Assembly (NCBI GenBank): GCA_035556515.1
Contig: DATMEO010000013.1
Coordinates: forward strand, 1 to 12,696
Origin: Gaiellasilicea sp035556515
GTDB taxonomy: Bacteria; Actinomycetota; Thermoleophilia; Gaiellales; Gaiellaceae
DNA: 12,696 bases
Reading direction: 5' to 3'
A program made the translations under genes and the position numbers. Position 1 is the first letter of the stretch, and every line of letters starts with the position of its first letter. Positions 1-7,938 of the stretch are shown piece after piece. Below the pieces are notes generated by a model that ran no database searches, was not told the origin of the DNA, and worked only from the letters and a program-made list of their open reading frames with translations.

Positions 1-1
1 G

Positions 2-2791
2 CGCGGCTGGTGGATCTTCGCGGCGACGGCGGCCGTGTCGCTGCTCTCCAAGTACCTGATCCAGTTTCGGGGACGCCACTTCTTCAATCCCTCGAACTTC
101 GGGCTCGTACTCTGCTTCCTGCTGCTCGGCCCCGAGCTCGCCGACCCGCTCGAGTTCTGGTGGGGGCCGATGTCGTTCTGGCTCGCGCTCGCGCTCGCGA
201 TCATCGTGGCCGGCGGCTTCGCGATCCTTCGGCGCCTCCGCCTGCTCAGCATCGCGATCACCTTCTGGGTCACCTTCGTCGCCGGCATCGCGGTGCTCGC
301 GGCGAGCGGCCACGACATGACCGCGCGCTGGCATCTCGGCCCGGTCTCGGACTGGGAGTTCTGGCGGGTGCTCGCCTTCTCGCCCGAGATCCTCGTCTTC
401 CTGTTCTTCATGATCACCGACCCGAAAACGATCCCGGCGGGCAAGCTCGGGCGCCGGGTGTATGCGGTCTCGATCGGGCTGCTGGCCGCGCTGCTGCTCG
501 CGCCGCAGACGACGGAGTTCGGGGCGAAGGTGGCCGTCCTGTCGGCTCTGGCGATCGTCTGCGCGGCGCGGCCGCTGCTCGAGCTGCTCGGCGCCGCCGT
601 CCGCAAGCGGGGGTGGGCCGGCGGTCTCGCCGGCCGCGGCGCGAGCCGCACAGTCGGTGCGGCGGCGCTCGCAGGCGCGGTCGTCTTCGTCGGCCTGCTC
701 GTCGTCGCCGGGAACCCCGCTCGCTCCAGCGCCGAGGCGAGAGTGCTGCCGGCATCGGCCGCGGGCGAGCTCGTCGACGTCTCCGTCGAGCCGGCGCAGG
801 GGATCGCGCCGATCGACCAGCAAACCGCTCGCCAGATCGCACGCGACGTCGTCGCGGATCTCGAGAACGAGTCGGAAGCGCTCAGACGGGGCGACCGCGA
901 GCGCGCCACCGCGGGCGCTGACGGCGCACGGCTCGCAGCGCTGTGGCAGCAGATCGACGCCGCGGAGGGAAGTGCCGCCGACGTCCCGCACTACCGCATC
1001 GAGCGCGTGCGGGTGACGCTGGAGCCGAGCGACGGTCAGGCGCCCCCGACCGTGGTCGCGAAGGTCTCCGGCACCATCGAGCTTGCCGGCACGCCGAAAC
1101 GATTTGCCGGAACCTTCGAGCTCGTGCTGAAGGACGGTCGCTATCTGATCACCGCCGCGCGGGGACGCGAGCAGCCATCCTCTCCTCCCACCATCCGCTC
1201 GCACGCGCTCGGCGGAGTCCGGCTCCGCGACGTCGCGGCGCAGGTCGGGCTCGACTTCAAGCAAGCCGCCTTCCGCTACGGGATGACGAACGAGCCAGAC
1301 GCGATGATGGGCGGCGGCCTCTGCTGGCTCGATTACGACAACGATGGCTGGCTCGACCTCTACGTCGTCAACGCGTACGCGGACGACGAGTACGACCGCT
1401 GGACCGAGGACGGAGGCCTCCCCCGGAGCGCGCTCTTCCACAACGTGCGGGGCCGCTTCGTGGACGTCAGCCGCGGGTCGGGCGCAGACCTCCAGCTACG
1501 CGGCAACGGCTGCGTCGCGGCGGACTTCAACCTGGACGGAAACACCGACCTCTTCGTGACGACCGCCGGCTACAACGTCGCCACCAACGGCTACGACGCA
1601 CTCCTCTGGGGACATGGCGACGGCACCTTCACGGAAGGCGCCCGGGCGGCGGGGATCAACACTCCGGGCTGGCACTCGGGCGCGGCCGTCGCAGACGTGA
1701 ACGGCGACGGGCGCCCGGATCTGTTCGTGGCCGGCTACGCCGACGTCAACACCCCCATCCCGGCGTCCGCAGCCGGGTTCCCCTCCAACTACGCAGGTGT
1801 GCGCGACCGCCTCTACCTCAACCAGGGGGCCGACAGGAACGGCCGCTCGCGGTTCCGCGAGGTCGGCAAGCGTGCGGGCATCGAGACGACTCGCGTCGAT
1901 CACGGCCTCGGGGCTGTGTTCACCGACGTCGACGCCGACGGCCGGCTCGACCTCTACGTCGCCAACGACCTCGACCCGAACCGGCTCTACCTGAACGTCG
2001 CCCGCCCCGGTACCCCGCTCGGCTTCCAGCTCGAGGAGCGCGGAGCGCCGGAGCGCGTCGACGACGCCAACGCGGGCATGGGGATCGCCGCCGCCGACTA
2101 CAGCCTCGACGGGCGCGAGGACCTGTTTGTAACGAACTCGCGCCGGCAGCTGCACGCGGTCTATCGCAGCTCTCCGACGGCGTTCGCGGATGCCCGCCCC
2201 GACTTCGCCGCGGCGCTCGGCGCGGACTTCACCGGCTGGGGCGTGTCGTGGATCGATCTCGATCTCGACGGCAATCTCGACCTCGCGTTGGCGAACGGTG
2301 CGATCCCGCTCCAGAACCTGGCGAAAGATGCCGAGCGGATCCAGGTGCTCGAGAACCTGACGGGCGAAGGGCGGCGCGGAGAGTTCGCCGACGCGGGCGC
2401 CGCCGTCGGCATGGACGCCGTCCGGCACAGCAACGGCCGCGGCCTCGCGGCAGCGGACTACGACAACGACGGCGACGTGGACATCGCGATCAACTCGATC
2501 GCGGGCCGCCTGATCCTGCTCCGGAACACCGGCGCCGGCGGCCACTGGCTCGAGGTGAAGCTGAGCCGCTTTGCTCCGGGCACCAAGATCACAGCCGTGC
2601 TGCCGGGCGGACGAAGGCTCGTGCGGGAGATCCACGCCGGCAGCAGCTACCTCTCCTCGGAGGACCCCCGCGCCCACTTCGGCCTGGGCGATGTGACGAC
2701 GGTTCGTGAGCTCGTCGTCCGCTATCCCGGTGGCCGCACGACCCGCCTGACCAACGTCGCCGCCGACCGGTTGATCACCATCACGCCGTAG
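2..2791 (+). CDS. RnfD/NqrB-like membrane domain fused to FG-GAP/VCBS repeats and ASPIC/UnbV domain (5' partial)
   Basis: The frame is open from base 2, so the true start lies upstream of the window; the GTG at base 35 is probably internal. Residues below count from that GTG. Residues 1-226 hold about seven hydrophobic segments, with RGRHFFNPSNFG at 12-23 and FFMITDPKT near 125-132. Both resemble conserved stretches of the RnfD/NqrB subunit family; I could not identify the covalent-flavin threonine motif. Residues 227-375 form a polar, probably extracytoplasmic linker ending in an NTF2-like pattern (LKDGRYLI). Seven acidic DxDxDG-type loops follow (about 433-815), and residues 835-918 match the ASPIC/UnbV domain (HWLEVKL at its start, YPGGRTTRLTNV near its end). 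UnbU and UnbV are separate conserved proteins of enediyne gene clusters; here similar modules share one chain. No polyketide genes are visible, so an enediyne role is not supported. Likely a membrane-anchored surface protein, possibly redox-linked. Malate synthase starts 9 bases after the stop. Confidence 0.85.
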   Translation, partial: RGWWIFAATAAVSLLSKYLIQFRGRHFFNPSNFGLVLCFLLLGPELADPLEFWWGPMSFWLALALAIIVAGGFAILRRLRLLSIAITFWVTFVAGIAVLAASGHDMTARWHLGPVSDWEFWRVLAFSPEILVFLFFMITDPKTIPAGKLGRRVYAVSIGLLAALLLAPQTTEFGAKVAVLSALAIVCAARPLLELLGAAVRKRGWAGGLAGRGASRTVGAAALAGAVVFVGLLVVAGNPARSSAEARVLPASAAGELVDVSVEPAQGIAPIDQQTARQIARDVVADLENESEALRRGDRERATAGADGARLAALWQQIDAAEGSAADVPHYRIERVRVTLEPSDGQAPPTVVAKVSGTIELAGTPKRFAGTFELVLKDGRYLITAARGREQPSSPPTIRSHALGGVRLRDVAAQVGLDFKQAAFRYGMTNEPDAMMGGGLCWLDYDNDGWLDLYVVNAYADDEYDRWTEDGGLPRSALFHNVRGRFVDVSRGSGADLQLRGNGCVAADFNLDGNTDLFVTTAGYNVATNGYDALLWGHGDGTFTEGARAAGINTPGWHSGAAVADVNGDGRPDLFVAGYADVNTPIPASAAGFPSNYAGVRDRLYLNQGADRNGRSRFREVGKRAGIETTRVDHGLGAVFTDVDADGRLDLYVANDLDPNRLYLNVARPGTPLGFQLEERGAPERVDDANAGMGIAAADYSLDGREDLFVTNSRRQLHAVYRSSPTAFADARPDFAAALGADFTGWGVSWIDLDLDGNLDLALANGAIPLQNLAKDAERIQVLENLTGEGRRGEFADAGAAVGMDAVRHSNGRGLAAADYDNDGDVDIAINSIAGRLILLRNTGAGGHWLEVKLSRFAPGTKITAVLPGGRRLVREIHAGSSYLSSEDPRAHFGLGDVTTVRELVVRYPGGRTTRLTNVAADRLITITP
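1331..2490 (+). repeat. Seven FG-GAP/VCBS calcium-loop repeats within the fusion protein
   Basis: Acidic loops recur in the protein: DYDNDGWLDLYV (from base 1331), DFNLDGNTDLFV (1523), DVNGDGRPDLFV (1694), DVDADGRLDLYV (1925), DYSLDGREDLFV (2096), DLDLDGNLDLAL (2255) and DYDNDGDVDIAI (2456). The DxDxDGxxD pattern is a calcium-binding loop typical of integrin-like beta-propeller blades. Seven copies would suit a complete seven-bladed propeller. Spacing is irregular, about 159 to 231 bases, which indicates diverged protein repeats and not recent DNA duplication. Confidence 0.85.
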
Positions 2792-2800
2792 AGTCCCGGC

Positions 2801-4282
2801 ATGGTCGCGCAGGTTCTCACCGACGACGCCGTCGACTTCCTCACACGGCTGCAGCGCGAGTTCGGCCCGCGGCGGCGCGACTTGCTCGCCGCTCGGCACG
2901 AGCGTGCGCAGCGGCTGCGTGCCGGCGAGCTCCCGGACTTCCTGCCCGAGACGAGGCACGTCCGCGAGGGCGACTGGCAGGTGGCGCCGGTCCCGGCCGC
3001 GCTGCAGGACCGCCGGGTCGAGATCACGGGGCCGGTCGACCGAAAGATGGTGATCAACGCGCTCAACTCGGGCGCGAAGATGTTCATGGCCGACTTCGAA
3101 GACTCGAACTCGCCGACGTGGCAGAACTGCATCGAGGGCCAGATCAACCTGAGCGACGCACTCGAGCGCACGATCTCGCTGGACACCGGGGAGAAGCAGT
3201 ACTCCCTCAACGCCGAGACCGCGACCCTGCTCGTGCGCCCGCGCGGCTGGCACCTGGAGGAGCGGCACTTCCAGGTCGACGGCGCGCCGATCTCGGCCAG
3301 CCTGTTCGACTTCGGCCTCTACTTCCTCCGCAACCATGCGCGCGGCGGCACCTGGTTCTACCTGCCGAAGCTCGAGTCGCACCTGGAGGCGCGGCTCTGG
3401 AACGACGTCTTCGTCTGGTCGCAGGATCGGCTGGGCGTGGCGCAGGGAACGATCAAGGCGACCGTCCTGATCGAGACGATCCTCGCCGCCTTCGAGATGG
3501 ACGAGATCCTCCACGAGCTGCGCGAGCACTCGGCCGGGCTGAATGCGGGGCGCTGGGACTACATCTTCAGCGTGATCAAGAAGCTCGGTCACCGGCCCGA
3601 GTTCGTGTTGCCCGACCGCTCGGCGGTGACGATGGCCGTCCCGTTCATGCGCGCCTACACGGAGCTGCTCGTGAAGACGTGCCATGCCCGCGGCGCCCAC
3701 GCGATGGGCGGGATGGCCGCGTTCATCCCCTCGCGCCGCGACGCCGAGGTGAACGCCGCCGCGCTCGCGAAGGTGCGCGAGGACAAGGAGCGCGAGGCCG
3801 GCCAGGGCTTCGACGGCACCTGGGTCGCGCATCCCGACCTCGTGCCGGTGGCGATGGAGATCTTCGACCGTGTGCTGGGCGAGCGGCCGAACCAGGTCGA
3901 GCGGCAGCGGCCGGACGTCTCCTCGTCGGCCGCGGATCTGCTCGACGTCGCCGCCACGCCAGGCGAGATCACGATGGAGGGCCTGCACAACAACGTCTCG
4001 GTCGGGATCCAGTACCTGGCCGCGTGGCTGCAGGGCTCGGGCGCCGTGGCGATCTTCAACCTGATGGAGGACGCGGCGACGTCCGAGATCTCACGCTCGC
4101 AGGTCTGGCAGTGGCTTCGGCACGCGAAGGTCGCGCGCGCCGACGTCGAGGCGGCGATCGAGGAGGAGGTCGCGAAGCTCGAGGGTGACTACACCGAGGC
4201 GCGCGAGCTCTTCGAGCAGGTCGCGCTGGGCGAGGAGTTCGTCGAGTTCCTTACGCTGCCGGCGTACGAGCGGATCGACTAG
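2801..4282 (+). CDS. aceB: Malate synthase A
   Basis: Condenses glyoxylate with acetyl-CoA to give malate and CoA, the second step of the glyoxylate shunt, in the cytoplasm. At 493 residues it is slightly shorter than typical malate synthase A (about 530). The family signature REHSAGLNAGRWDYIFS lies at 241-257. The likely magnesium ligands are E225 (LIETI) and D253 (RWDYI), and D424 in LMEDAATSEI is the likely catalytic base. The substrate-binding stretch LLVRPRGWH is at 143-151, and GTWVAHPDLVP at 339-349 is also typical. These residue assignments come from family knowledge and visual alignment. The ATG is chosen because it begins the recognisable N-terminus; no strong Shine-Dalgarno precedes it, and the upstream stop is only 9 bases away, so coupling to the preceding gene is plausible. 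Isocitrate lyase is not in the window. Confidence 0.96.
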   Translation: MVAQVLTDDAVDFLTRLQREFGPRRRDLLAARHERAQRLRAGELPDFLPETRHVREGDWQVAPVPAALQDRRVEITGPVDRKMVINALNSGAKMFMADFEDSNSPTWQNCIEGQINLSDALERTISLDTGEKQYSLNAETATLLVRPRGWHLEERHFQVDGAPISASLFDFGLYFLRNHARGGTWFYLPKLESHLEARLWNDVFVWSQDRLGVAQGTIKATVLIETILAAFEMDEILHELREHSAGLNAGRWDYIFSVIKKLGHRPEFVLPDRSAVTMAVPFMRAYTELLVKTCHARGAHAMGGMAAFIPSRRDAEVNAAALAKVREDKEREAGQGFDGTWVAHPDLVPVAMEIFDRVLGERPNQVERQRPDVSSSAADLLDVAATPGEITMEGLHNNVSVGIQYLAAWLQGSGAVAIFNLMEDAATSEISRSQVWQWLRHAKVARADVEAAIEEEVAKLEGDYTEARELFEQVALGEEFVEFLTLPAYERID

Positions 4283-4314
4283 ACCAACGAGTTCGACCGA
4301 CGCGCGGCGAGTCG

Positions 4315-4842
4315 CTAAGCGTCGAGCTCGCAGAGCCGAACTGCGTACTGGGAAGCGTAGGCGCGCATCGTCCTGCCGCGGAGTTGGACGTGAAGAAGCA
4401 GCTGTCCATGGGGCAGCGCCCGCAGCGTCAGGAAGTTCGTGCCGCCACGCCTCGCCGCGTGAACCAGAAGCCGTCGGCCAGGGACGACGCAGACGAGGCT
4501 CAACCTCGTCAGCCTGACAAGTTTCGCGCGGGGAAGTGACTTCGGTAGAACCGACTCCGCACAGACCGGCGGCGTCCCACCCAAGAAGCCCCCAGCGTCC
4601 ATCCATGCGTACTGAGTTTGACCGTTCGTCCGAACGAGGACACCAAGCGGCCTTGTCGCCCGCACAGCACGAATGACCATGAGGGATCGGGGAACGAACT
4701 CGTCGACCGCCGTCACAAGTGGTGGGTCGCACCGGAGCGTCACGGGCTCCGTCAGCGGCCTGGGCAAGGCTCTCTGCACTCCGCCGGCGGCGGCCGCTAC
4801 CGCCAGCGCGAGCCAGAGGCCGACAACCGTCAAGCGGAACAC
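4315..4842 (-). CDS. Hypothetical secreted protein with four cysteines
   Basis: I do not recognise this protein. With the GTG start at 4842 it is 175 residues and begins with a good export signal: FR, then a hydrophobic run VVGLWLALAVAAAA, then GGVQ as a possible cleavage area. AGGG lies 8 bases upstream of the GTG. An in-frame TTG at 4890 would add 16 residues and cannot be excluded. The mature part has four cysteines (38, 94, 118 and 171 from the GTG), enough for two disulfides, and otherwise looks like a small beta-rich domain. Codon use is looser than in the neighbours, with more A/T-ending codons and several AGG arginines, suggesting a fast-evolving or acquired gene. It converges on malate synthase with a 32-base gap. 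The signal-like start and the lack of a better frame on the other strand support it, but it could be spurious. Confidence 0.55.
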   Translation of the reverse strand: MFRLTVVGLWLALAVAAAAGGVQRALPRPLTEPVTLRCDPPLVTAVDEFVPRSLMVIRAVRATRPLGVLVRTNGQTQYAWMDAGGFLGGTPPVCAESVLPKSLPRAKLVRLTRLSLVCVVPGRRLLVHAARRGGTNFLTLRALPHGQLLLHVQLRGRTMRAYASQYAVRLCELDA

Positions 4843-4967
4843 GCAAGCAACCCTACCCGGGCCGCCTTGATTCGCCCATCTCTTCCGCAATGACTAGGAC
4901 CTTCGGCCCCAAGAACGAGCCGGGCGGCCCATTGCGCAGCCCCGGCCAAGGCCGACAAGCTAGGGAG

Positions 4968-5123
4968 ATGAACGACGGACAGGTCCTGCTCTGGTGCATC
5001 GCGCTGATCGCGCTCGAGCTCCAGCACCTGAAGTGGATCGTCTGGGAGCACTGGACCTGCCGCCGCTGCGGCGTCAAGCACCGCGAGTGCGGCCACGGCG
5101 CGCGGCTCGTGAAGTATTTCTAG
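4968..5123 (+). CDS. 51-residue membrane-associated cysteine-rich mini-protein
   Basis: The ATG at 4968 is directly preceded by AGGGAG, a purine-rich ribosome site with unusually short spacing. The product has a hydrophobic, tryptophan-rich N-terminal helix (LLWCIALIALELQHLKWIVW) followed by a compact metal-site-like tail, CRRCGVKHRECGHG, where C31, C34, C41 and H43 (perhaps H38) could bind one zinc. The same frame is open further upstream to 4719, but that part is arginine/proline-rich and looks non-coding. Function is unknown; possibly a small membrane-tethered zinc-ribbon protein. Its stop is 3 bases from the stop of the convergent lipoprotein gene. Confidence 0.6.
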   Translation: MNDGQVLLWCIALIALELQHLKWIVWEHWTCRRCGVKHRECGHGARLVKYF

Positions 5124-5126
5124 CGC

Positions 5127-5783
5127 TCAGTCGCCGGCGACGAAGAATTGCCAGTCGCCGTCCGCGGTGATCGCGGTGCGGTAGCCGAGGTAGCCCGTGC
5201 CCTGCGTCTGCATCAGCTCGACCTCCTCCGCCGTGTAGAGCCCGGCGTACACCAGATCCCGCCACGCCTCATCGGTCGGATTCTCGTTGTACGCGGTGGG
5301 CCACGCGTAGGAGCCCGACTCGTTGCGCGTGAAAGGCAGCGTCAGGATCGTCGCCAGGGCGCGCATCGGCTTCGGCTGCTCGGAGGAGCTCTCCTCGACG
5401 TCTCGCCAGTAGTCGGACGCATCCGTGCCGCCCCCGTAGCTGAACGTGAAGCCTGCGCCTTTTTCCAGCGCGATCTGCTCGAGCGTGTCGTAATCGCACG
5501 CGATCGCGGCGTCGAAGACGCGCTTGCGGACGTCCGCGACGGCGGCCGGGAGGTCCTGGTCGGGCAGCGTCAGCCGCAGCCCGGAGGTCGAGCACTCGCC
5601 CCCGGTCTCCGTCCCCGTGTCGGTCTGTGTCTCAGTCTCGGTCTCGGTCTCGGTCGTCGCCGGTTGCGTGTCCGTCACGGCTTCCGTGGTCGTGGGCAGC
5701 GACGATCCCGCCTCGTCGGCGTCCTCCGAGCCACAGCCGGCGAGCGCGAGCGCGGCCAGGGCGATTGCAGGCAGCAGTCTCAT
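5127..5783 (-). CDS. Putative lipoprotein with Thr/Glu-rich linker
   Basis: This 218-residue protein begins with a lipoprotein signal peptide: MRLLPAIALAALALAGC, with lipobox LAGC and the lipidated cysteine at 17. A low-complexity Thr/Glu stretch (about 31-60) acts as a spacer from the membrane. The globular domain (about 65-218) starts with a helical DVRKRVFDAAIACDYDTLEQIA segment and ends GDWQFFVAGD; I recall no named family for it. Two cysteines in the mature domain (64 and 92) could pair. The start codon overlaps the stop of the ThDP enzyme gene in an ATGA arrangement (5780-5783), so translation is probably coupled although the products work in different compartments. Role unknown: surface binding or sensing is possible but unsupported. 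Confidence 0.85.
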   Translation of the reverse strand: MRLLPAIALAALALAGCGSEDADEAGSSLPTTTEAVTDTQPATTETETETETQTDTGTETGGECSTSGLRLTLPDQDLPAAVADVRKRVFDAAIACDYDTLEQIALEKGAGFTFSYGGGTDASDYWRDVEESSSEQPKPMRALATILTLPFTRNESGSYAWPTAYNENPTDEAWRDLVYAGLYTAEEVELMQTQGTGYLGYRTAITADGDWQFFVAGD

Positions 5784-7462
5784 ACGGTCTCCGTTCGCTC
5801 GCGGGCGGCCGTGCCCTCTCGGACGGCCGTAAGAGTTGTGTGAGGAGTGATCGCCTCGGGGTCGACGAGGAGATGCAGCAGCGCCGGGCCGCCCACGGCC
5901 AGCGCCTGCTCGAGCGCCGGCGCGAACTCCTCCGTCCGCTCGACTCTCGCGGCGTGGACGCCAAACGAAGCCGCGAAGGCTGCGAAGTCGGGGTTGGTGA
6001 GGCTCGTGCCGATCACGCGCCCAGGGTACTCGCGCTCCTGGTGCATGCGGATCGTGCCGAACATGCCGTTGTCGACCACGAGGAAGAGCACCTCGGCGCG
6101 CTCCTGCACCGCGGTCGCAAGCTCCTGCCCGCTCATCAGGAAGTCGCCGTCGCCGACGAACCCGACGACAGTCCGGTCGGGGTGGATGATCTTCGCGGCG
6201 ATCGCGGCCGGGACGCCATATCCCATCGCCCCGCTCGTCGGCGCGAGCTGCGTGCGGAAGCGCGTGAACGGCCAGAAGCGGTGCGGCCAGGTGGCGAAGT
6301 TGCCCGCGCCGTTGCAGATGATCGCGTCCGCGGGCAGGCGCTCGCGCAGGACCGCCATCACCTCGCTCAGGTTCAGCGCTCCGGGCGACGCCACGGGCTC
6401 GAGCGTCGTCAGGTGGTCGGCGCGGGCGGCCTCGACCCAGGCGCGACGAGCCGAGCCTTGTGTTTCCGAAACACTAAGCCCTCTCGCGGCGGCCGCGAAC
6501 TCGGGCGAGCCGGCGTGGATCGCGAGCGTGGGCTGGTAGACCCGGCCGAGCTCCTCCGCACCGGCGTGGACGTGGACGAGCGTCTGCTTCGGCAGCGGCG
6601 GCTCGACCAGCGTGTAACCGCCCGTCGTCATCTCGCCGAGGCGCGGGCCGACGACGAGCAGCAGGTCGGCCTCGGTGACCCGGGTCGCGAGCGCCGGATC
6701 GATGCCGACGCCGACGTGGCCGACGAAGACGTGCGAGCCGTTGTCGACGTAGTCCTGGCGGCGGAAGGAGGTCGCGACCGGCAACTCGTTCGCCTCGCAG
6801 AACGCGACCATGTCCTCGGCCGCCTGAGCGTTCCACTTGCCGCCGCCGACGATCACGAGCGGACGCTCGCAACCGTCGAGGAGCTCGCGGAGGCGTTCGA
6901 GCTCGTCCCGGCCCGGATGCGTGTGCACGGGTCGGTACGGGCCGGGATCGGCGACGTCGACCTCGTCGACGAGCATGTCCTCGGGCAGCGCGAGCACGAC
7001 CGGCCCCGGCCTCCCCGCCGTCGCGACCGAGAAGGCGCGCGCGAGCAGCTCGGGAATCCGCTCGGCGCTCTCGATCTGCGCCACCCACTTCGCCATCGAG
7101 TTGAACATGCGGCGGTAGTCGATTTCCTGGAACGCCTCGCGCTCGAGCATGTCGCGGCCGACCTGGCCGATCAGGAGGATCAGCGGTGTCGAGTCCTGGT
7201 AGGCGGTGTGGACGCCGATCGAGGCGTGCGTGGCGCCGGGGCCGCGCGTGACGAGGCAGATACCCGGGCGGCCCGTGAGCTTGCCGTACGCCTCGGCCAT
7301 GTTCGCCGCGGCGGCCTCGTGGCGGCAGGTGACGAGCCGGATCGGGGCGTCGTAGAGCGCATCGAGCACCGCCAGATAGCTCTCGCCCGGCACGCAGAAG
7401 GCCAGCTCGGCGCCGTGCAGGGCCAGCTGGTCGACCAGCACCTTGCCGCCGGTGCGGAGCAT
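5780..7462 (-). CDS. Thiamine-diphosphate-dependent enzyme, IlvB-like (decarboxylase or carboligase)
   Basis: This 560-residue protein has the three-domain acetolactate synthase/pyruvate decarboxylase fold. The N-terminal domain carries the catalytic glutamate E49 in TCRHEAAAANMAEAYG and the GPGATHA loop at 75-81. The middle domain runs from about 190 to 330. The C-terminal domain has the ThDP/Mg motif from GDGDF (437-441) to the DNGMFG segment (464-469; ligands D438 and N465). The glutamate argues against glyoxylate carboligase, which has valine at that position. No IlvN-like regulatory subunit is adjacent, so an isoleucine/valine biosynthetic role is unlikely. The substrate cannot be read from sequence. 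Its operon partner is a succinate-semialdehyde dehydrogenase-like enzyme, which makes a 2-oxoacid decarboxylase (for example 2-oxoglutarate) an attractive inference. The ATG shares one base with the stop of the preceding gene. Confidence 0.9.
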   Translation of the reverse strand: MLRTGGKVLVDQLALHGAELAFCVPGESYLAVLDALYDAPIRLVTCRHEAAAANMAEAYGKLTGRPGICLVTRGPGATHASIGVHTAYQDSTPLILLIGQVGRDMLEREAFQEIDYRRMFNSMAKWVAQIESAERIPELLARAFSVATAGRPGPVVLALPEDMLVDEVDVADPGPYRPVHTHPGRDELERLRELLDGCERPLVIVGGGKWNAQAAEDMVAFCEANELPVATSFRRQDYVDNGSHVFVGHVGVGIDPALATRVTEADLLLVVGPRLGEMTTGGYTLVEPPLPKQTLVHVHAGAEELGRVYQPTLAIHAGSPEFAAAARGLSVSETQGSARRAWVEAARADHLTTLEPVASPGALNLSEVMAVLRERLPADAIICNGAGNFATWPHRFWPFTRFRTQLAPTSGAMGYGVPAAIAAKIIHPDRTVVGFVGDGDFLMSGQELATAVQERAEVLFLVVDNGMFGTIRMHQEREYPGRVIGTSLTNPDFAAFAASFGVHAARVERTEEFAPALEQALAVGGPALLHLLVDPEAITPHTTLTAVREGTAARERTETV

Positions 7463-7938
7463 CAGAGGTGGATTGCGCCCTGTGCCAGCGCGTCGCCGTT
7501 CGAGTCCTCGGCACGGACGAGGACGACGCGGACGAACGAGCCGCGGCCCGCGACCTCGGCAGGCTCGACGAAGGCGCCGAACGGCTGCACGGTCTCGCCG
7601 TCGACCGAGAGCTCACCACGGAGGACGCAGCCGATGCCAGGCCCCTCGGCCGGGCCGCCGTCGCGCTCGCAGCGCATCGCGTAGTCGGCCCAGGGGTCAA
7701 GCTCGACGTGCGCCGAGAGCTTCGCGTCCTCGACCGACCACTCCGTCAGCTCCCAGCGGAGGACGGTGGCGCCGTCGGCGCCGGCCGCGAGCTCTGCCTC
7801 GTCGTCGCCGAACGCCGCCGTGCCCGCGTGCAGCGAGGCGAGCTCGCCGGAGGCGACGTAGACCATGCGGCCGCCAGCCGGCAGCCGGATCTTCTCGCCC
7901 GGCGCGAGCAGGTCTTCATACAGGGAGAGCGAGGTCAT
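7462..7938 (-). CDS. Cupin-like small protein without metal-site histidines
   Basis: A 158-residue protein of unknown function, predicted cytoplasmic with no signal or membrane segment. The segment LAPGEKIRLPAGGRMVYVASGELASL (residues 11-36) resembles the first strands of a cupin barrel, and the rest alternates like beta strands. The usual HxH...E cupin metal motif is absent; its only histidines are at 37, 77 and 157. If it is a cupin it is probably non-catalytic, perhaps a sugar or ligand binder or a subunit of a neighbouring enzyme. It is wedged between dehydrogenase and ThDP enzyme genes: its ATG overlaps the upstream stop by 4 bases (ATGA, 7935-7938) and its TGA shares a base with the downstream ATG. 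That coupling argues it is real and made in step with both enzymes. Confidence 0.8.
   Translation of the reverse strand: MTSLSLYEDLLAPGEKIRLPAGGRMVYVASGELASLHAGTAAFGDDEAELAAGADGATVLRWELTEWSVEDAKLSAHVELDPWADYAMRCERDGGPAEGPGIGCVLRGELSVDGETVQPFGAFVEPAEVAGRGSFVRVVLVRAEDSNGDALAQGAIHL

Noticed and set aside
2..2791. Enediyne biosynthetic cluster, suggested by the UnbU/UnbV-like domains
   Set aside because: No polyketide synthase, thioesterase or other warhead genes are in the window, and the ASPIC/UnbV domain is widespread outside such clusters.
1496..3988. Long open frame on the minus strand opposite the fusion protein and malate synthase
   Set aside because: It is the antisense of two well-recognised genes, its product is arginine/histidine/valine-rich without motifs, and high GC makes such shadows common.
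4719..4967. Upstream in-frame extension of the 51-residue protein
   Set aside because: The extra residues are Arg/Pro/Gly-rich without pattern and overlap the start of the minus-strand secreted protein; the ATG at 4968 has a purine-rich ribosome site.
5780..7462. Glyoxylate carboligase, suggested by the nearby malate synthase
   Set aside because: The protein has the catalytic glutamate (E49), whereas glyoxylate carboligase carries valine there; no tartronate-semialdehyde reductase or hydroxypyruvate isomerase is next to it.
5627..7684. Long plus-strand frame opposite the ThDP enzyme and lipoprotein genes
   Set aside because: Low-complexity Arg/Asp/Val composition and full overlap with clear genes on the other strand.
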